Position numbers and translations under genes: made by a program. DNA of 64,000 nt from Halobacterium noricense (GTDB lineage Archaea; Halobacteriota; Halobacteria; Halobacteriales; Halobacteriaceae), in contig NZ_CP089469.1 in the NCBI RefSeq assembly GCF_021233435.1, forward strand, positions 186,001-250,000, given 5' to 3'. Below are positions 31,305 to 39,538 of the stretch, piece after piece. Numbering within the stretch: position 1 is the stretch's first letter; each line of letters starts with the position of its first letter. A model generated the notes under the pieces. The model did no database searches. It saw only the letters and a program-made list of their open reading frames with translations, and was not told where the DNA came from.

Positions 31305-32564
31305 TTACTCCGGAGCGGGCGGTTCGTGCGTCCCGAAGTCGGGATGGGTTTCCTGCATCCAGACGTACACGATCGCTCCTGAGACGAACATCAACAGGGC
31401 AATTACGTAGAACGCGGCCTCGATGCTCAGCAACTCCATCGAGAGGCCGATGAGGATGGCGCCGACACCGTAGCCGGTGTCCCGCCACATCCGGTAGACG
31501 CCCATGCCGGTCGCACGCCACGTCGGGTGCGCGGCGTCTCCAGGCACTGTCATCAGGTTCGGGTAGAGCAACGCCATCCCGAGCCCCGACACCCCGGAGA
31601 GTACAACCCATGGGAGGTAGCCGTCGACGAGGACCATTCCGAGGACGCCCGCGCCGGCGAGGAACATCCCGGCGAGAACCGGTGGTCGGCGTCCGATCCG
31701 GTCGGCGAGGCCGCCGGTCGCGATCTGGAGGAAGTACATCGCGCTGTGGACGGCGACGACGAATCCGACCGCCGCGATGCCGAGTCCCTGACTGGTGAGA
31801 TACAGCGGGACGGCGAGCCAGAACAGCGTGTCGACGAACTTCTCGATGTGTCCCGCCTGGGCAGCGGCGAACAGCGTCTTGTCGCCGTAGGTCGCGCGCT
31901 TCAGCACCTCGACGAACGGCAGGTTCGCGTCGTGATGGTCGTCGTCCTCAACCTCCAACTCCGCGAGGTGGACCGTCTCCTTGATCAGGAAGATCGAGAT
32001 GAGGAACGCCAGCACGACGACAGCAGCGAGGAAGTAGAACGGCTCCGGTCGAAGGCTCGTCTGGGCGGCGATGACACCCGTCACCCAGGCGCCGACGGCG
32101 ACGCCGGTGTACCCGAACGCTTCGTCGATACCGACTGCGAGGCCGCGCTGGTCGGGGCCCGCGATGTCGATTTTGGCGTTAATTGCCATACTCCAGGTCA
32201 ACGCTTGGTTGATCCCCAGTAAGACGTTCCCGACAGTGATCCACGCCCAGCTCGGGGCGTAGATGAGGATGATGGGCAGCGGGAGTGCGGTCGCCCAGCC
32301 GAGGACGAGTACGGGCTTGCGGCCGTACTCGCCGCCCCATTTGCCGGCGTAGAGGTTCAAGAGGCCCTTGACAAAGCCGAATGAGACGACGAACGAGCCG
32401 ATGACGAGCAGGGACTCGACGCCGAGGACGTCACGGCCCAGTACCGGGACGACTGCGCGTTCGGACCCGATGGTCAACCCGGTGGCGAACACCAGGAGGA
32501 CGTGGAGTGAGAACTGCCCGAGGTGCTCACGGATACCCTGTTTGAGGTCAGTTTCCGTACTCAT
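31305..32564 (-). CDS. Major facilitator superfamily transporter
   Basis: 419 residues with 12 likely TM helices. The MFS loop 2-3 motif is seen as GKWGGEYGRKPVLVLG and again in the second half as GGLADRIGRRPPVLAG. A charged His-containing loop (EVEDDDHHDANLP) joins the two halves. It sits 3 bp downstream of the rhodanese-MBL gene on the same strand, so it is likely cotranscribed and may move a sulfur compound. Substrate unknown. Confidence 0.88.
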   Translation of the reverse strand: MSTETDLKQGIREHLGQFSLHVLLVFATGLTIGSERAVVPVLGRDVLGVESLLVIGSFVVSFGFVKGLLNLYAGKWGGEYGRKPVLVLGWATALPLPIILIYAPSWAWITVGNVLLGINQALTWSMAINAKIDIAGPDQRGLAVGIDEAFGYTGVAVGAWVTGVIAAQTSLRPEPFYFLAAVVVLAFLISIFLIKETVHLAELEVEDDDHHDANLPFVEVLKRATYGDKTLFAAAQAGHIEKFVDTLFWLAVPLYLTSQGLGIAAVGFVVAVHSAMYFLQIATGGLADRIGRRPPVLAGMFLAGAGVLGMVLVDGYLPWVVLSGVSGLGMALLYPNLMTVPGDAAHPTWRATGMGVYRMWRDTGYGVGAILIGLSMELLSIEAAFYVIALLMFVSGAIVYVWMQETHPDFGTHEPPAPE

Positions 32565-32567
32565 GGA

Positions 32568-33680
32568 TTACTCGGCGGCGCAGTTGTTGGGGCCCAGTTC
32601 CAGCTCGGCCAGCTCGTCGGCTGGAACCGACTCTTGTCCCACGTTCGTCCGCTTGACACGTTCGAAGTTCGGCGGATGGTCCGGAATGTCCGCTGCGAGT
32701 TCCTCGACGAATTCCTCCCGGTCGCGGCCCAGATCGTCGTTTTGGTCTTTGACTTCAGCAAGGGTCGCAGCGACTGGCGGTTCAGGGGACCCAGGGTCGT
32801 GGGCCGGCAGGACGAGCGCGTCGTCCGGTCGATCGAGCAATCGCTGGAGACTCTCGTAGAGTGTTGCCGCGTTCCGTTCGACATCGGAATCCTCGATGCC
32901 TGCTTCGACGCCAAGTTCGACGCGTCCCACACTCTCGTGGAAGAGTGTATCGCCCGTGAGCAACGCTGCACCCTCGATGTCGAACGAGACGCTTCCCTCG
33001 CTGTGGCCCGGCGTGTGAATGACCTCGACGTCGGTCTGTCCGACCGGTACGGCCTGGCCGTCTTCGAGGGGTGTCGCGTCGAGCGCGAGCGCGTCTTTCG
33101 GGTGAAGGTAGTAGGATGTATCGTGTCGGTCGGCGAGCTCTGCGGCTCCGGAGACGTGGTCGGCGTGGGCGTGCGTGTCGAAGACGCTGACGAGGGTGGC
33201 ATCGTACTCGTCGAGGATCAGTTCGTACTCGTCGAGATAGTGCGACGGGTCGAAGACGGCGGCCTCCCCGTCCGAGACGAGAACGTGTGAAAGACAGCCC
33301 TTTCCCGGACGCGCGACCTGAACGAGCGTGCTATCGAGGTCGGCTGGTACTTCTGCGTGCCGATGGATGCGGCTCCAGCCATTCATCCCGTCGGTAAGCG
33401 TTACTGCGTCGTAGCCCAGTTCGTTGAGGACCTCTGTTGCAGTCTGGGAGACGACACCTGCGGCACAGACCGTGACAATTCGCTTCTCACGGGGGAGGTC
33501 GGAGAGGGCGTCTTTGGCCTGTTCGGGGTCGTCAGTGAGTTCGTCGTAGACGTCGACGTTGACACTCCCCGGGATATGCCAGTCCTCGAAATCTGCTTCG
33601 TGGCGGATATCGACGACGAGCAGATCGTCGTCGCCGTCGTGTACCAGCTCGCTAAATTCGTTCGGCGGTAGTTTCTCCAT
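32568..33680 (-). CDS. Rhodanese-metallo-beta-lactamase fusion, persulfide dioxygenase-like (paralog 1)
   Basis: 370 residues. The N-terminal rhodanese domain has its active-site Cys in TVCAAGVVSQTA (about residue 72). The C-terminal MBL fold has metal ligands in DTHAHADHVSGAAEL, HTPGHSEGSVSF and TGDTLF, as in ETHE1-type persulfide dioxygenases. The last ~100 residues end in ELELGPNNCAAE, shared with the other two paralogs. The likely reaction is sulfane sulfur binding and oxidation of glutathione- or protein-type persulfide to sulfite. It is divergent from the HTH regulator at 33770. Confidence 0.9.
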   Translation of the reverse strand: MEKLPPNEFSELVHDGDDDLLVVDIRHEADFEDWHIPGSVNVDVYDELTDDPEQAKDALSDLPREKRIVTVCAAGVVSQTATEVLNELGYDAVTLTDGMNGWSRIHRHAEVPADLDSTLVQVARPGKGCLSHVLVSDGEAAVFDPSHYLDEYELILDEYDATLVSVFDTHAHADHVSGAAELADRHDTSYYLHPKDALALDATPLEDGQAVPVGQTDVEVIHTPGHSEGSVSFDIEGAALLTGDTLFHESVGRVELGVEAGIEDSDVERNAATLYESLQRLLDRPDDALVLPAHDPGSPEPPVAATLAEVKDQNDDLGRDREEFVEELAADIPDHPPNFERVKRTNVGQESVPADELAELELGPNNCAAE

Positions 33681-33769
33681 CTGTGTTTCCGTGTAGTAGG
33701 GAGACCGGCAACAGGCTACTGCCGGACATGACCGGCACTGTTAATTTTGACGAGGCCAAATGTGTTCGT

Positions 33770-34504
33770 ATGAGTCTGTACGAGGCGTCGATCCGGGTCA
33801 AACACGAGTGCCCGTACCGGTCGATATCGGAACGCTATCCGGACTTAACGATACGCGAGTGGCCGCTGAGCGACTGCCAAGTTCTCGAAATCACATCCGA
33901 GGCGACGCCCACCGACGAGTTACTCGAGGAGATCGATCAGCTCGGCACCGTGCTGCACGAGTCAGCGGACGAGGACGGGTATCACGTCGTTACGCAGTCC
34001 TGTCTCTGCTCGCTCGAGGAATCTATCATCGACCGATTCGAGGAACATAATTGCCTGTATCAGTCCCCGACGATCTACCGACAGGGCTGGGAGCACTACA
34101 CGGTGATTGCGTTTGATGGAGAAGACATCCGGGCGCTGCTCGGTGACTTGCGCTCTGATAGGGAGATCGAACTCCTCTCGAAAACCCCGATTTCAGAGAA
34201 GCAGGTTCCGCACAGTATGTTGGCCCCGGTCGACCAGCTCTTCGAAAACCTCACAGACCGGCAGGTGGCAGCACTCCAGTTAGCGCTCGAAACGGGCTAC
34301 TACGAACAGCCACGGAAGACGTCGCTGCGTGACCTCGCCGAGCAGACGTCCGTCGCTCGGTCGACGTACGAGGAACACCTTCGAAAGGCGGAGAACAAAC
34401 TGCTCACGAACGCGGGTCAGTTCCTCCGGTTAGTCACCGCGACGACGACATCGAACCCGCTACAGGTCGAAACAACCCCGCAGGAAGAACAGGCCGCCGA
34501 CTAA
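33770..34504 (+). CDS. HTH-10 (bat-like) transcriptional regulator with Cys-rich N-terminus
   Basis: 244 residues from ATG 33770 (MSLYEASIRVKHECPYRSIS). The N-terminal sensory part contains Cys in HECPYRS, DCQVLEI, QSCLCSLEE and NCLYQSP. The C-terminal HTH_10 domain reads LTDRQVAALQLALETGYYEQ, then SLRDLAEQTSVARSTYEEHL. It is divergent from the rhodanese-MBL gene with 89 bp between. Regulators with this architecture and clustered Cys could sense sulfane sulfur or metals. The sensing role is inference; the HTH family call is firm. Confidence 0.85.
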   Translation: MSLYEASIRVKHECPYRSISERYPDLTIREWPLSDCQVLEITSEATPTDELLEEIDQLGTVLHESADEDGYHVVTQSCLCSLEESIIDRFEEHNCLYQSPTIYRQGWEHYTVIAFDGEDIRALLGDLRSDREIELLSKTPISEKQVPHSMLAPVDQLFENLTDRQVAALQLALETGYYEQPRKTSLRDLAEQTSVARSTYEEHLRKAENKLLTNAGQFLRLVTATTTSNPLQVETTPQEEQAAD

Positions 34505-34548
34505 CCCGGCCGAGGAGTTGAGACGGTAGGTTCCAGGTTCTCGTCTGC

Positions 34549-35673
34549 TTAGTTCGCGGCGCAGTTATTGGGGCCGAGTTCGAGCGTCTCGACGTCGCCA
34601 CTGGGCTGTTCTTTGCCCCAGTTGATCTGCTTGATCTCGTTGTAGTTCGCGGGCTCCTCGGCGAGACTCTCGACGATGGTCTCGACGAACGTCTCCTCGT
34701 CGCCGTCCTCGACGTAGCTCAGCAGTTCGTTCGTCGTCTCCGCCTGCAGGTCGCCGAGCGCCGTCGCAAGCGGCCGAACCTCCTCATCACTGAAGTGACC
34801 GGGGAGGACGACCGTCTCGTCTGAGAGATCGGTTAGCGTGGTGAGGCTGTCGAATAGCCGGCTGGACGCCTCGCGAACGGCCTCCTCGGAGCCATCCTCG
34901 AGGTCGGGTCGACCGACGCTCCGCAGGAACAGCGTGTCCCCGGAGAGGAGCGCGTCGTCGAACCGGAACGAGACACTGCCGGGCGTGTGGCCGGGCGTGT
35001 GCAGCACATCGAGGGCTCGGTCGCCGACGGCAATGGTGTCTCCATCCTCGATTTCGGTGACGTCGTCGAGTTCGCCCGCATCCTCGGAGTGGAGGTAGTA
35101 GGGGACGTCGAGTTCGCCGGCGAGGCGGCGGGCGCCGGAGACGTGGTCGGCGTGCGCGTGCGTGTCAGCGACCCCGATGATGTCGAGGTCGTTGTCGTCC
35201 GCGACGTTCAGGTACCGGTCGATGTACTGGGTCGGGTCGACGACGACGGCTTTGTCGCCGTCGTGTGCGAGGTAGGACACACAGCCCGTCCCGGGGCGAA
35301 CGATCTGGGTGATGCCGTCGGCGCTATCCACGTCGTATTCGCGGTGGACGCGTCCCCAGGCGTTCATGCCGTTGGGGATGGATTTGGCGTCGAACCCGTG
35401 TTCGCGGAGGAAGTCGGCAGCGCGGGCGGACGTGACGCCCCCGACACAGACGACAGCGATTTCTTCATCTTCGGGGAGGTCGTCGAGATTGTCTTCCAGT
35501 CCCGAATAGTCGTACTGGAGGAGTTCGTCGTAGATGGGAACGTTCGTGCTTCCCGGGATCTGCCACTCCTCGTAGTCGTCCTCGTTGCGGACGTCGAGGA
35601 CGAATAGGTCCTCGGCGTCGTCCTCGGCGATGCGGCGTGCGACTTCGGACGCCTCGATATCAGTATTGCTCAT
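34549..35673 (-). CDS. Rhodanese-metallo-beta-lactamase fusion, persulfide dioxygenase-like (paralog 2)
   Basis: 374 residues from ATG 35673 (MSNTDIEASEVARRIAEDDA); the longer frame reads through the promoter. The rhodanese Cys is in AVVCVGGVTSARA. MBL ligands are in DTHAHADHVSGARRL, HTPGHTPGSVSFRF and SGDTLFLRSVGRPD. It ends in LELGPNNCAAN. It is convergent with the HTH regulator and divergent from the methyltransferase gene at 35859. It differs from paralog 1 over most of its length but keeps all catalytic positions. Confidence 0.9.
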   Translation of the reverse strand: MSNTDIEASEVARRIAEDDAEDLFVLDVRNEDDYEEWQIPGSTNVPIYDELLQYDYSGLEDNLDDLPEDEEIAVVCVGGVTSARAADFLREHGFDAKSIPNGMNAWGRVHREYDVDSADGITQIVRPGTGCVSYLAHDGDKAVVVDPTQYIDRYLNVADDNDLDIIGVADTHAHADHVSGARRLAGELDVPYYLHSEDAGELDDVTEIEDGDTIAVGDRALDVLHTPGHTPGSVSFRFDDALLSGDTLFLRSVGRPDLEDGSEEAVREASSRLFDSLTTLTDLSDETVVLPGHFSDEEVRPLATALGDLQAETTNELLSYVEDGDEETFVETIVESLAEEPANYNEIKQINWGKEQPSGDVETLELGPNNCAAN

Positions 35674-35858
35674 TACAGCCAATACTACACAGTCGGGCGG
35701 ATATAAATGTGTTGGGAGCGGGTTATTGGAGGGTTCGCCTATTCCTACGACAATGCCGGTATATCGCCCCAAAATATAATTAGTGGCTTGAAACAGACCG
35801 GCTGTAACTGATGTCTGGGTCGCCAACTATTTCATAATTCGCCCACAACTGCCTAGGT

Positions 35859-36422
35859 ATGGGTCATCACACATTCGATGCTGCCAAAGCGACGAAACTC
35901 GAGGACGCGGCGACACGGTATCGGTATCTCTCTCGAGAGGAGCTTCTCTGGGCCCTTGATCCGAATGGATCCGAGACAGTCGCTGATCTGGGTAGCGGAA
36001 CCGGCTTCTACACAGATACAATCGCGCCGCACGTTGGTCAGGTCTATGCAATTGATATCCAAGAGGCGATGCACGAGTACTACCGCGACAAGGGTGTTCC
36101 GGAGAACACCGAGCTCGTGACGTCTGGTGTAGATAGTCTCCCGTTCGAATCCGACGAACTAGATACCGCAGTCTCGACGATGACGTATCACGAGTTTGCA
36201 AGTGCACAGGCACGTTCCGAACTCGCACGCGTTCTCGCTCCTGGCGGTCGCCTCGTTATCGGCGATTGGTCAGCGGACGGCGCCGGCGAAGATGGCCCGC
36301 CGTTGGAAGAACGCTTTGCTGCCGGTGAAGTGACGTCAGCACTTCGCGATGCCGGCTTCGAAATCGACTTCCAGGCGACCCGACCGGAGACGTTCCTCGT
36401 CGTGGGTATCACCGATGAGTAG
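35859..36422 (+). CDS. SAM-dependent methyltransferase
   Basis: 187 residues. Motif I is VADLGSGTGFYTDTIAP, the adenosine-binding acidic end is VYAIDIQEAM, motif II-like is SELDTAVSTMTYHEF, and motif III is LAPGGRLVIGDWSADG. It belongs to the UbiE/arsenite-methyltransferase-like class. It overlaps the downstream rhodanese by 8 bp, so both are translated together. Possibly a thiol or sulfide methyltransferase given the context; this is inference. Confidence 0.85.
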   Translation: MGHHTFDAAKATKLEDAATRYRYLSREELLWALDPNGSETVADLGSGTGFYTDTIAPHVGQVYAIDIQEAMHEYYRDKGVPENTELVTSGVDSLPFESDELDTAVSTMTYHEFASAQARSELARVLAPGGRLVIGDWSADGAGEDGPPLEERFAAGEVTSALRDAGFEIDFQATRPETFLVVGITDE

Positions 36423-36807
36423 TATTGGGCCCTCGCAGCTGGACGACCGTCGATCCGACGACGACGTTTTCGTTCTCGATATTCGCCCAGAACAGGAGTA
36501 CCGGGAGAACCACATTTCGGGAAGCACCAACGCACCGGTCTACCGAGACCTGCAACAAGGCCGTCTCGAAGCGCTCGACTCGCATCTGGACAGGATTCCA
36601 GACGACACGGAAGTCGTCACAGTATGTAAGGCGGGTATCGTCGCTCGGAAAGCGACCGAGTACCTCGAAGACGCGGGCTACACAGCCACGACGCTTACCG
36701 GCGGATTTACTGGATGGCGACAGTACGAGCGAAATACAGTGCTGTATCGGATTGCCCCTTTCTCCGAAAAATTGTCCGGTAGCCGGGAGAGTGAGACGCT
36801 CCAATGA
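36415..36807 (+). CDS. Single-domain rhodanese (sulfurtransferase)
   Basis: 130 residues from ATG 36415 (MSSIGPSQLDDRRSDDDVFV). The conserved N-terminal VLDIRPEQEYRENHISGSTN, the active-site loop CKAGIVARKA (Cys about residue 73), and GGFTGWRQYE near the end are all present. It transfers sulfane sulfur from thiosulfate or persulfides to acceptors. It is coupled to the methyltransferase gene upstream. Confidence 0.9.
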   Translation: MSSIGPSQLDDRRSDDDVFVLDIRPEQEYRENHISGSTNAPVYRDLQQGRLEALDSHLDRIPDDTEVVTVCKAGIVARKATEYLEDAGYTATTLTGGFTGWRQYERNTVLYRIAPFSEKLSGSRESETLQ

Positions 36808-36877
36808 CGAGGTCGGTTTGCACGCCGTCACGTACTGTCACCGATTTAGGGCGATACTCTAGCTGAGGAACACTGTG

Positions 36878-37282
36878 TTAACTCTCAGCGGGTGCTGCGG
36901 GTTGCGATTCGTTTTCGTACTTCTCTTCGAACTCGCTGATGAGCTGGCCCATTTTCGCGTACCAGTCGTTGAGCGTCCGCTGCATCTCGTTGGTGATCTC
37001 GTCGGCGTCACGCGGATGGTAGACGTGGTAGTAGCCACCCTGCTCGTAGTTCACCTGTTCCTTCTGGATGAAGCCCGCCTGGAGCAGCCGCTGGACGCTG
37101 CGGTACGCAGTCGACCGTTCACGGTCGACCTGTTCTGCGATTTCGTCGACGGTGAGTGGTTCCTGGCGGTCCTGAAGCAGCTGGAAGATGTCCTTGTCGA
37201 TCGTCTTGAGGTCGTGGAAACACTCCAGCAGTCCCTCACACTGCATGTCCCGCCGGAGCATCTCACTCATTGATTCAGCCAT
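36878..37282 (-). CDS. TrmB/MarR-like winged-helix regulator
   Basis: 134 residues. The wHTH reads PLTVDEIAEQVDRERSTAYR, then SVQRLLQAGFIQKEQVNYEQ as the wing. An N-terminal Cys (MQCEGLLECFHDL) lies next to another, and a coiled helix forms the C-terminus. ACAATACTGT lies 51 bp upstream of the start, so the gene may control itself. It sits beside the TauE/YeeE operon and is a good candidate for the regulator of this island. Ligand unknown; the Cys pair might be redox-active. Confidence 0.82.
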   Translation of the reverse strand: MAESMSEMLRRDMQCEGLLECFHDLKTIDKDIFQLLQDRQEPLTVDEIAEQVDRERSTAYRSVQRLLQAGFIQKEQVNYEQGGYYHVYHPRDADEITNEMQRTLNDWYAKMGQLISEFEEKYENESQPAAPAES

Positions 37283-37332
37283 TACTAACGGAGTGTAGGT
37301 GTTAGAGCCTCAAAAGTATTTGCATAGTCGGC

Positions 37333-37342
37333 ACAATACTGT
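37333..37342 (-). promoter_or_regulatory. Sulfur-gene upstream motif ACAATACTGT, copy B
   Basis: It lies 51 bp upstream of the wHTH regulator start, about 11 bp before the likely TATA element (AAATACTTTT on the gene strand). It is preceded by TTTGC-N7-GCACA as in copy A. Confidence 0.65.
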
Positions 37343-37348
37343 ACCGAC

Positions 37349-38347
37349 CTACGACGTGGTGAGCCGGCACCACGTCCCGGTCCGGTCGTTCCGGAGCCGG
37401 CAAACGGCGGCGAGGACGACGGCGCCACTGACAAGCAGCGCCGCACCGAAGATGAGCACCGTGCTCAGCGTGTTGAGCAGGTCGATCCCGTAGACCGTCC
37501 CGAGTTTGTTCGACGCGACGGCGAGACTCCCCGCGAGCAGCATCGCCGCGAAGTAGCCCTTGATCTCGTCCTCGTCGACGAGGTTTGTCGCACCCGCCCC
37601 GACGCGAGCCCCGAGCGCGCTCCCGACGAGCAGGAACGCGACGACGGGCAGCGCGACCGAGCCCGACTGGGCATAGGTGAACGCACCGAACGCGCCCGAG
37701 ATCGTGATCTGGAGGATGTCAGTTCCTACGGCGATTGCAGCAGGAACCCCGAGCCCGTACATCATCGCCGGCATGAGGAGGAACCCGCCGCCGACGCCGA
37801 GGAAGCCCGAGAGGACGCCGATGACGAGCCCCACGGCGAAGATAATCGTCCCCGAGACGCGGACGCCGCCGCGTAACGTCACCATCGGCGGGATGTGAAT
37901 CGATTGGACGCGGTCCGCGAGGTCGCTACTCGTCTCGGTATCGTCGTCGTCGGACCACGCGTCCCGGAGCGTGAGCAGCCCCACAGCGGCGAGCAGGCCG
38001 ACGTAGGCGACGTTGATGATGAGGTCGGCCATTCCGGTGGCTTCGAGGAAGAACACGACGCTCTTCCCGCCCTCGATGCCGATGGTCATCGCGACGGTCA
38101 TGATCGCTGCGAGCTTGTAGTCGACCTGGCCGTGGTCGCGGTGGCGGAGCGCGCCGATGACGCTCGTCCCGAAGACGAACGCGAGCCCGCTTCCGACGGC
38201 GACTGTCGATGGATAGCCCATCACGAGTAGTGCAGGTGTGACGAGGAACGACCCGCCCATACCGAAGAACCCGAACAGGGTCCCGATGAGCAGGCCGAAC
38301 CCGACGAACACCGCGACCATCGTAAGGCTCAGACCGAGGATCGCCAC
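37349..38347 (-). CDS. TauE/SafE (TSUP) family sulfite/organosulfonate exporter
   Basis: 332 residues with eight or more TM helices. Family repeats are seen: GTLFGFFGMGGSFLVTPALL near the N-terminus and VIGVLSGFLGVGGGFLLMPA in the second half. A GTG start at 38347 follows the DUF7512-like gene by 2 bp. TSUP proteins export sulfite or sulfonates or import thiosulfate-like anions. Next to persulfide dioxygenases that would make sulfite, export is the likely direction (inference). Confidence 0.9.
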   Translation of the reverse strand: MAILGLSLTMVAVFVGFGLLIGTLFGFFGMGGSFLVTPALLVMGYPSTVAVGSGLAFVFGTSVIGALRHRDHGQVDYKLAAIMTVAMTIGIEGGKSVVFFLEATGMADLIINVAYVGLLAAVGLLTLRDAWSDDDDTETSSDLADRVQSIHIPPMVTLRGGVRVSGTIIFAVGLVIGVLSGFLGVGGGFLLMPAMMYGLGVPAAIAVGTDILQITISGAFGAFTYAQSGSVALPVVAFLLVGSALGARVGAGATNLVDEDEIKGYFAAMLLAGSLAVASNKLGTVYGIDLLNTLSTVLIFGAALLVSGAVVLAAVCRLRNDRTGTWCRLTTS

Positions 38348-38349
38348 GG

Positions 38350-38499
38350 TTAGTCACCTCCGAGGGCGTCGATGACGGTCGCGCCGACCGTGTTACTAAG
38401 CAGGCCGTACGCCAGGTACAGCATGAAGGCTTCCGCGAGGACGACCCCAACGGTGGCGACAGCCTGCGCGGGCCCACTCAAATTCTCGAGTCCGAACAT
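38350..38499 (-). CDS. DUF7512-like small membrane protein (49 aa)
   Basis: The sequence MFGLENLSGPAQAVATVGVV continues with one TM helix (LAEAFMLYLAYGLLSNTVGA) and a short tail. It is read on the minus strand from ATG 38499. Small proteins of this type precede TauE/SafE genes in haloarchaea. The two-base gap to the exporter suggests cotranslation and perhaps an accessory subunit. The promoter motif ACAATACTGT is 44 bp upstream. Confidence 0.75.
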   Translation of the reverse strand: MFGLENLSGPAQAVATVGVVLAEAFMLYLAYGLLSNTVGATVIDALGGD

Positions 38500-38542
38500 C
38501 TTACACGACCCCCATAGTCTTGTTTCTAAACCCAGTTACCGT

Positions 38543-38552
38543 ACAATACTGT
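38543..38552 (-). promoter_or_regulatory. Sulfur-gene upstream motif ACAATACTGT, copy C
   Basis: It lies 44 bp upstream of the DUF7512-like/TauE operon, with TTTAGAAAC as a likely TATA element a few bases downstream on the gene strand. Confidence 0.65.
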
Positions 38553-38589
38553 TGCCGGACGGTGGTGTCTGTGAGCTGTGATGGCATGA

Positions 38590-39039
38590 TTAGGTTCCCT
38601 CCTCGCTGCCCGTCAGCGAGCGGACGTATCCCTGTGCGTACGCGCCGAGGAACATCCCGCCGATGGCCCAGAGGATCGGATAGTTCCCGACGCCGAAGCT
38701 CGCGTAGGCGGCGCCAGGACAGATTCCTGAGAGCCCCCAGCCGACGCCGAAGATCACGCCCCCGACGACGACGTTGCGGTCGAACTCCTTCACGCGGCGC
38801 GTGTACTCGCTCGCTGTGAGCGGCGCACGATCGAGGTAGCGCGTTGCGACGGCGAACGTGATGCCGGTGACGACGGCGGCCCCGCCCATCACGAAGACGA
38901 GTCCGAAGTCGTCGAACTGGAGGAAGTCCAGCACGACCTCGGGACGCGCCATGCCGCTGACGGCGAGGCCGAGGCCGAATATCAGCCCCCCGACGTAGAT
39001 GACGGGAAGGAACCATGGGCTTCGCGTCTCGTCGCTCAT
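38590..39039 (-). CDS. YeeE/YedE (DUF6691) family transporter, half 2
   Basis: 149 residues from ATG 39039 (MSDETRSPWFLPVIYVGGLI). There are four TM helices and the conserved Cys motif WGLSGICPGAAYASFGVG. It overlaps the upstream YeeE half by 4 bp. Together the two halves correspond to one thiosulfate permease of the YeeE (TsuA) type, in which conserved Cys residues relay thiosulfate. The split form is usual in this subfamily. Confidence 0.88.
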   Translation of the reverse strand: MSDETRSPWFLPVIYVGGLIFGLGLAVSGMARPEVVLDFLQFDDFGLVFVMGGAAVVTGITFAVATRYLDRAPLTASEYTRRVKEFDRNVVVGGVIFGVGWGLSGICPGAAYASFGVGNYPILWAIGGMFLGAYAQGYVRSLTGSEEGT

Positions 39040-39536
39040 GGTGTCACCCCCAGTGCTTGGACGAGTTGCGCGGTTCCAATGGCGAATGCCATGAATGTCG
39101 CGACGTTCACGAGCGACGTGTTCGAGAGGGAGCCGACGCCACAGACGCCGTGGCCAGACGTACAGCCCTTTCCGAGGCGGGTGCCGATGCCGACGAGGAC
39201 GCCGCCGCCGAGCAGCCGCCACCACTGGACGTCAGTCGTCCAGATCGTTGGATCGGGCGCGAGGACGAGCCCCCAGAGAGCTGCGCCACTGACGATACCG
39301 AGTGTGAACACGACCCGCCAGCCGCGCGACTGGATATACTTGAAGCGGTTGAACCGCTCGACGTCGGAGACGTACGACAGCGTGGATTCGAGGAACGTGC
39401 TCGCGCCCGCGATGATGCCCGTCGCGAGGTAGATGACTGCCGCGCCGAGGCCGACGAGGAGGCCGCCGACGAGGTACGGCAGTATCCCGCGGGGGAAGGG
39501 CGTCTCGAGCACGAGCGGTGCGAGAAGTGGCTCCAT
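39036..39536 (-). CDS. YeeE/YedE family transporter, half 1
   Basis: 166 residues with about five TM helices. The conserved Cys loop is IGTRLGKGCTSGHGVCGVGS at about residues 118-137. It is coupled to half 2 downstream (ATGA) and starts 3 bp after the rhodanese-MBL paralog 3. Uptake of thiosulfate or another sulfane anion is the known role for related proteins; direct linkage to a sulfurtransferase gene supports it. Confidence 0.88.
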   Translation of the reverse strand: MEPLLAPLVLETPFPRGILPYLVGGLLVGLGAAVIYLATGIIAGASTFLESTLSYVSDVERFNRFKYIQSRGWRVVFTLGIVSGAALWGLVLAPDPTIWTTDVQWWRLLGGGVLVGIGTRLGKGCTSGHGVCGVGSLSNTSLVNVATFMAFAIGTAQLVQALGVTP

Positions 39537-39538
39537 CG

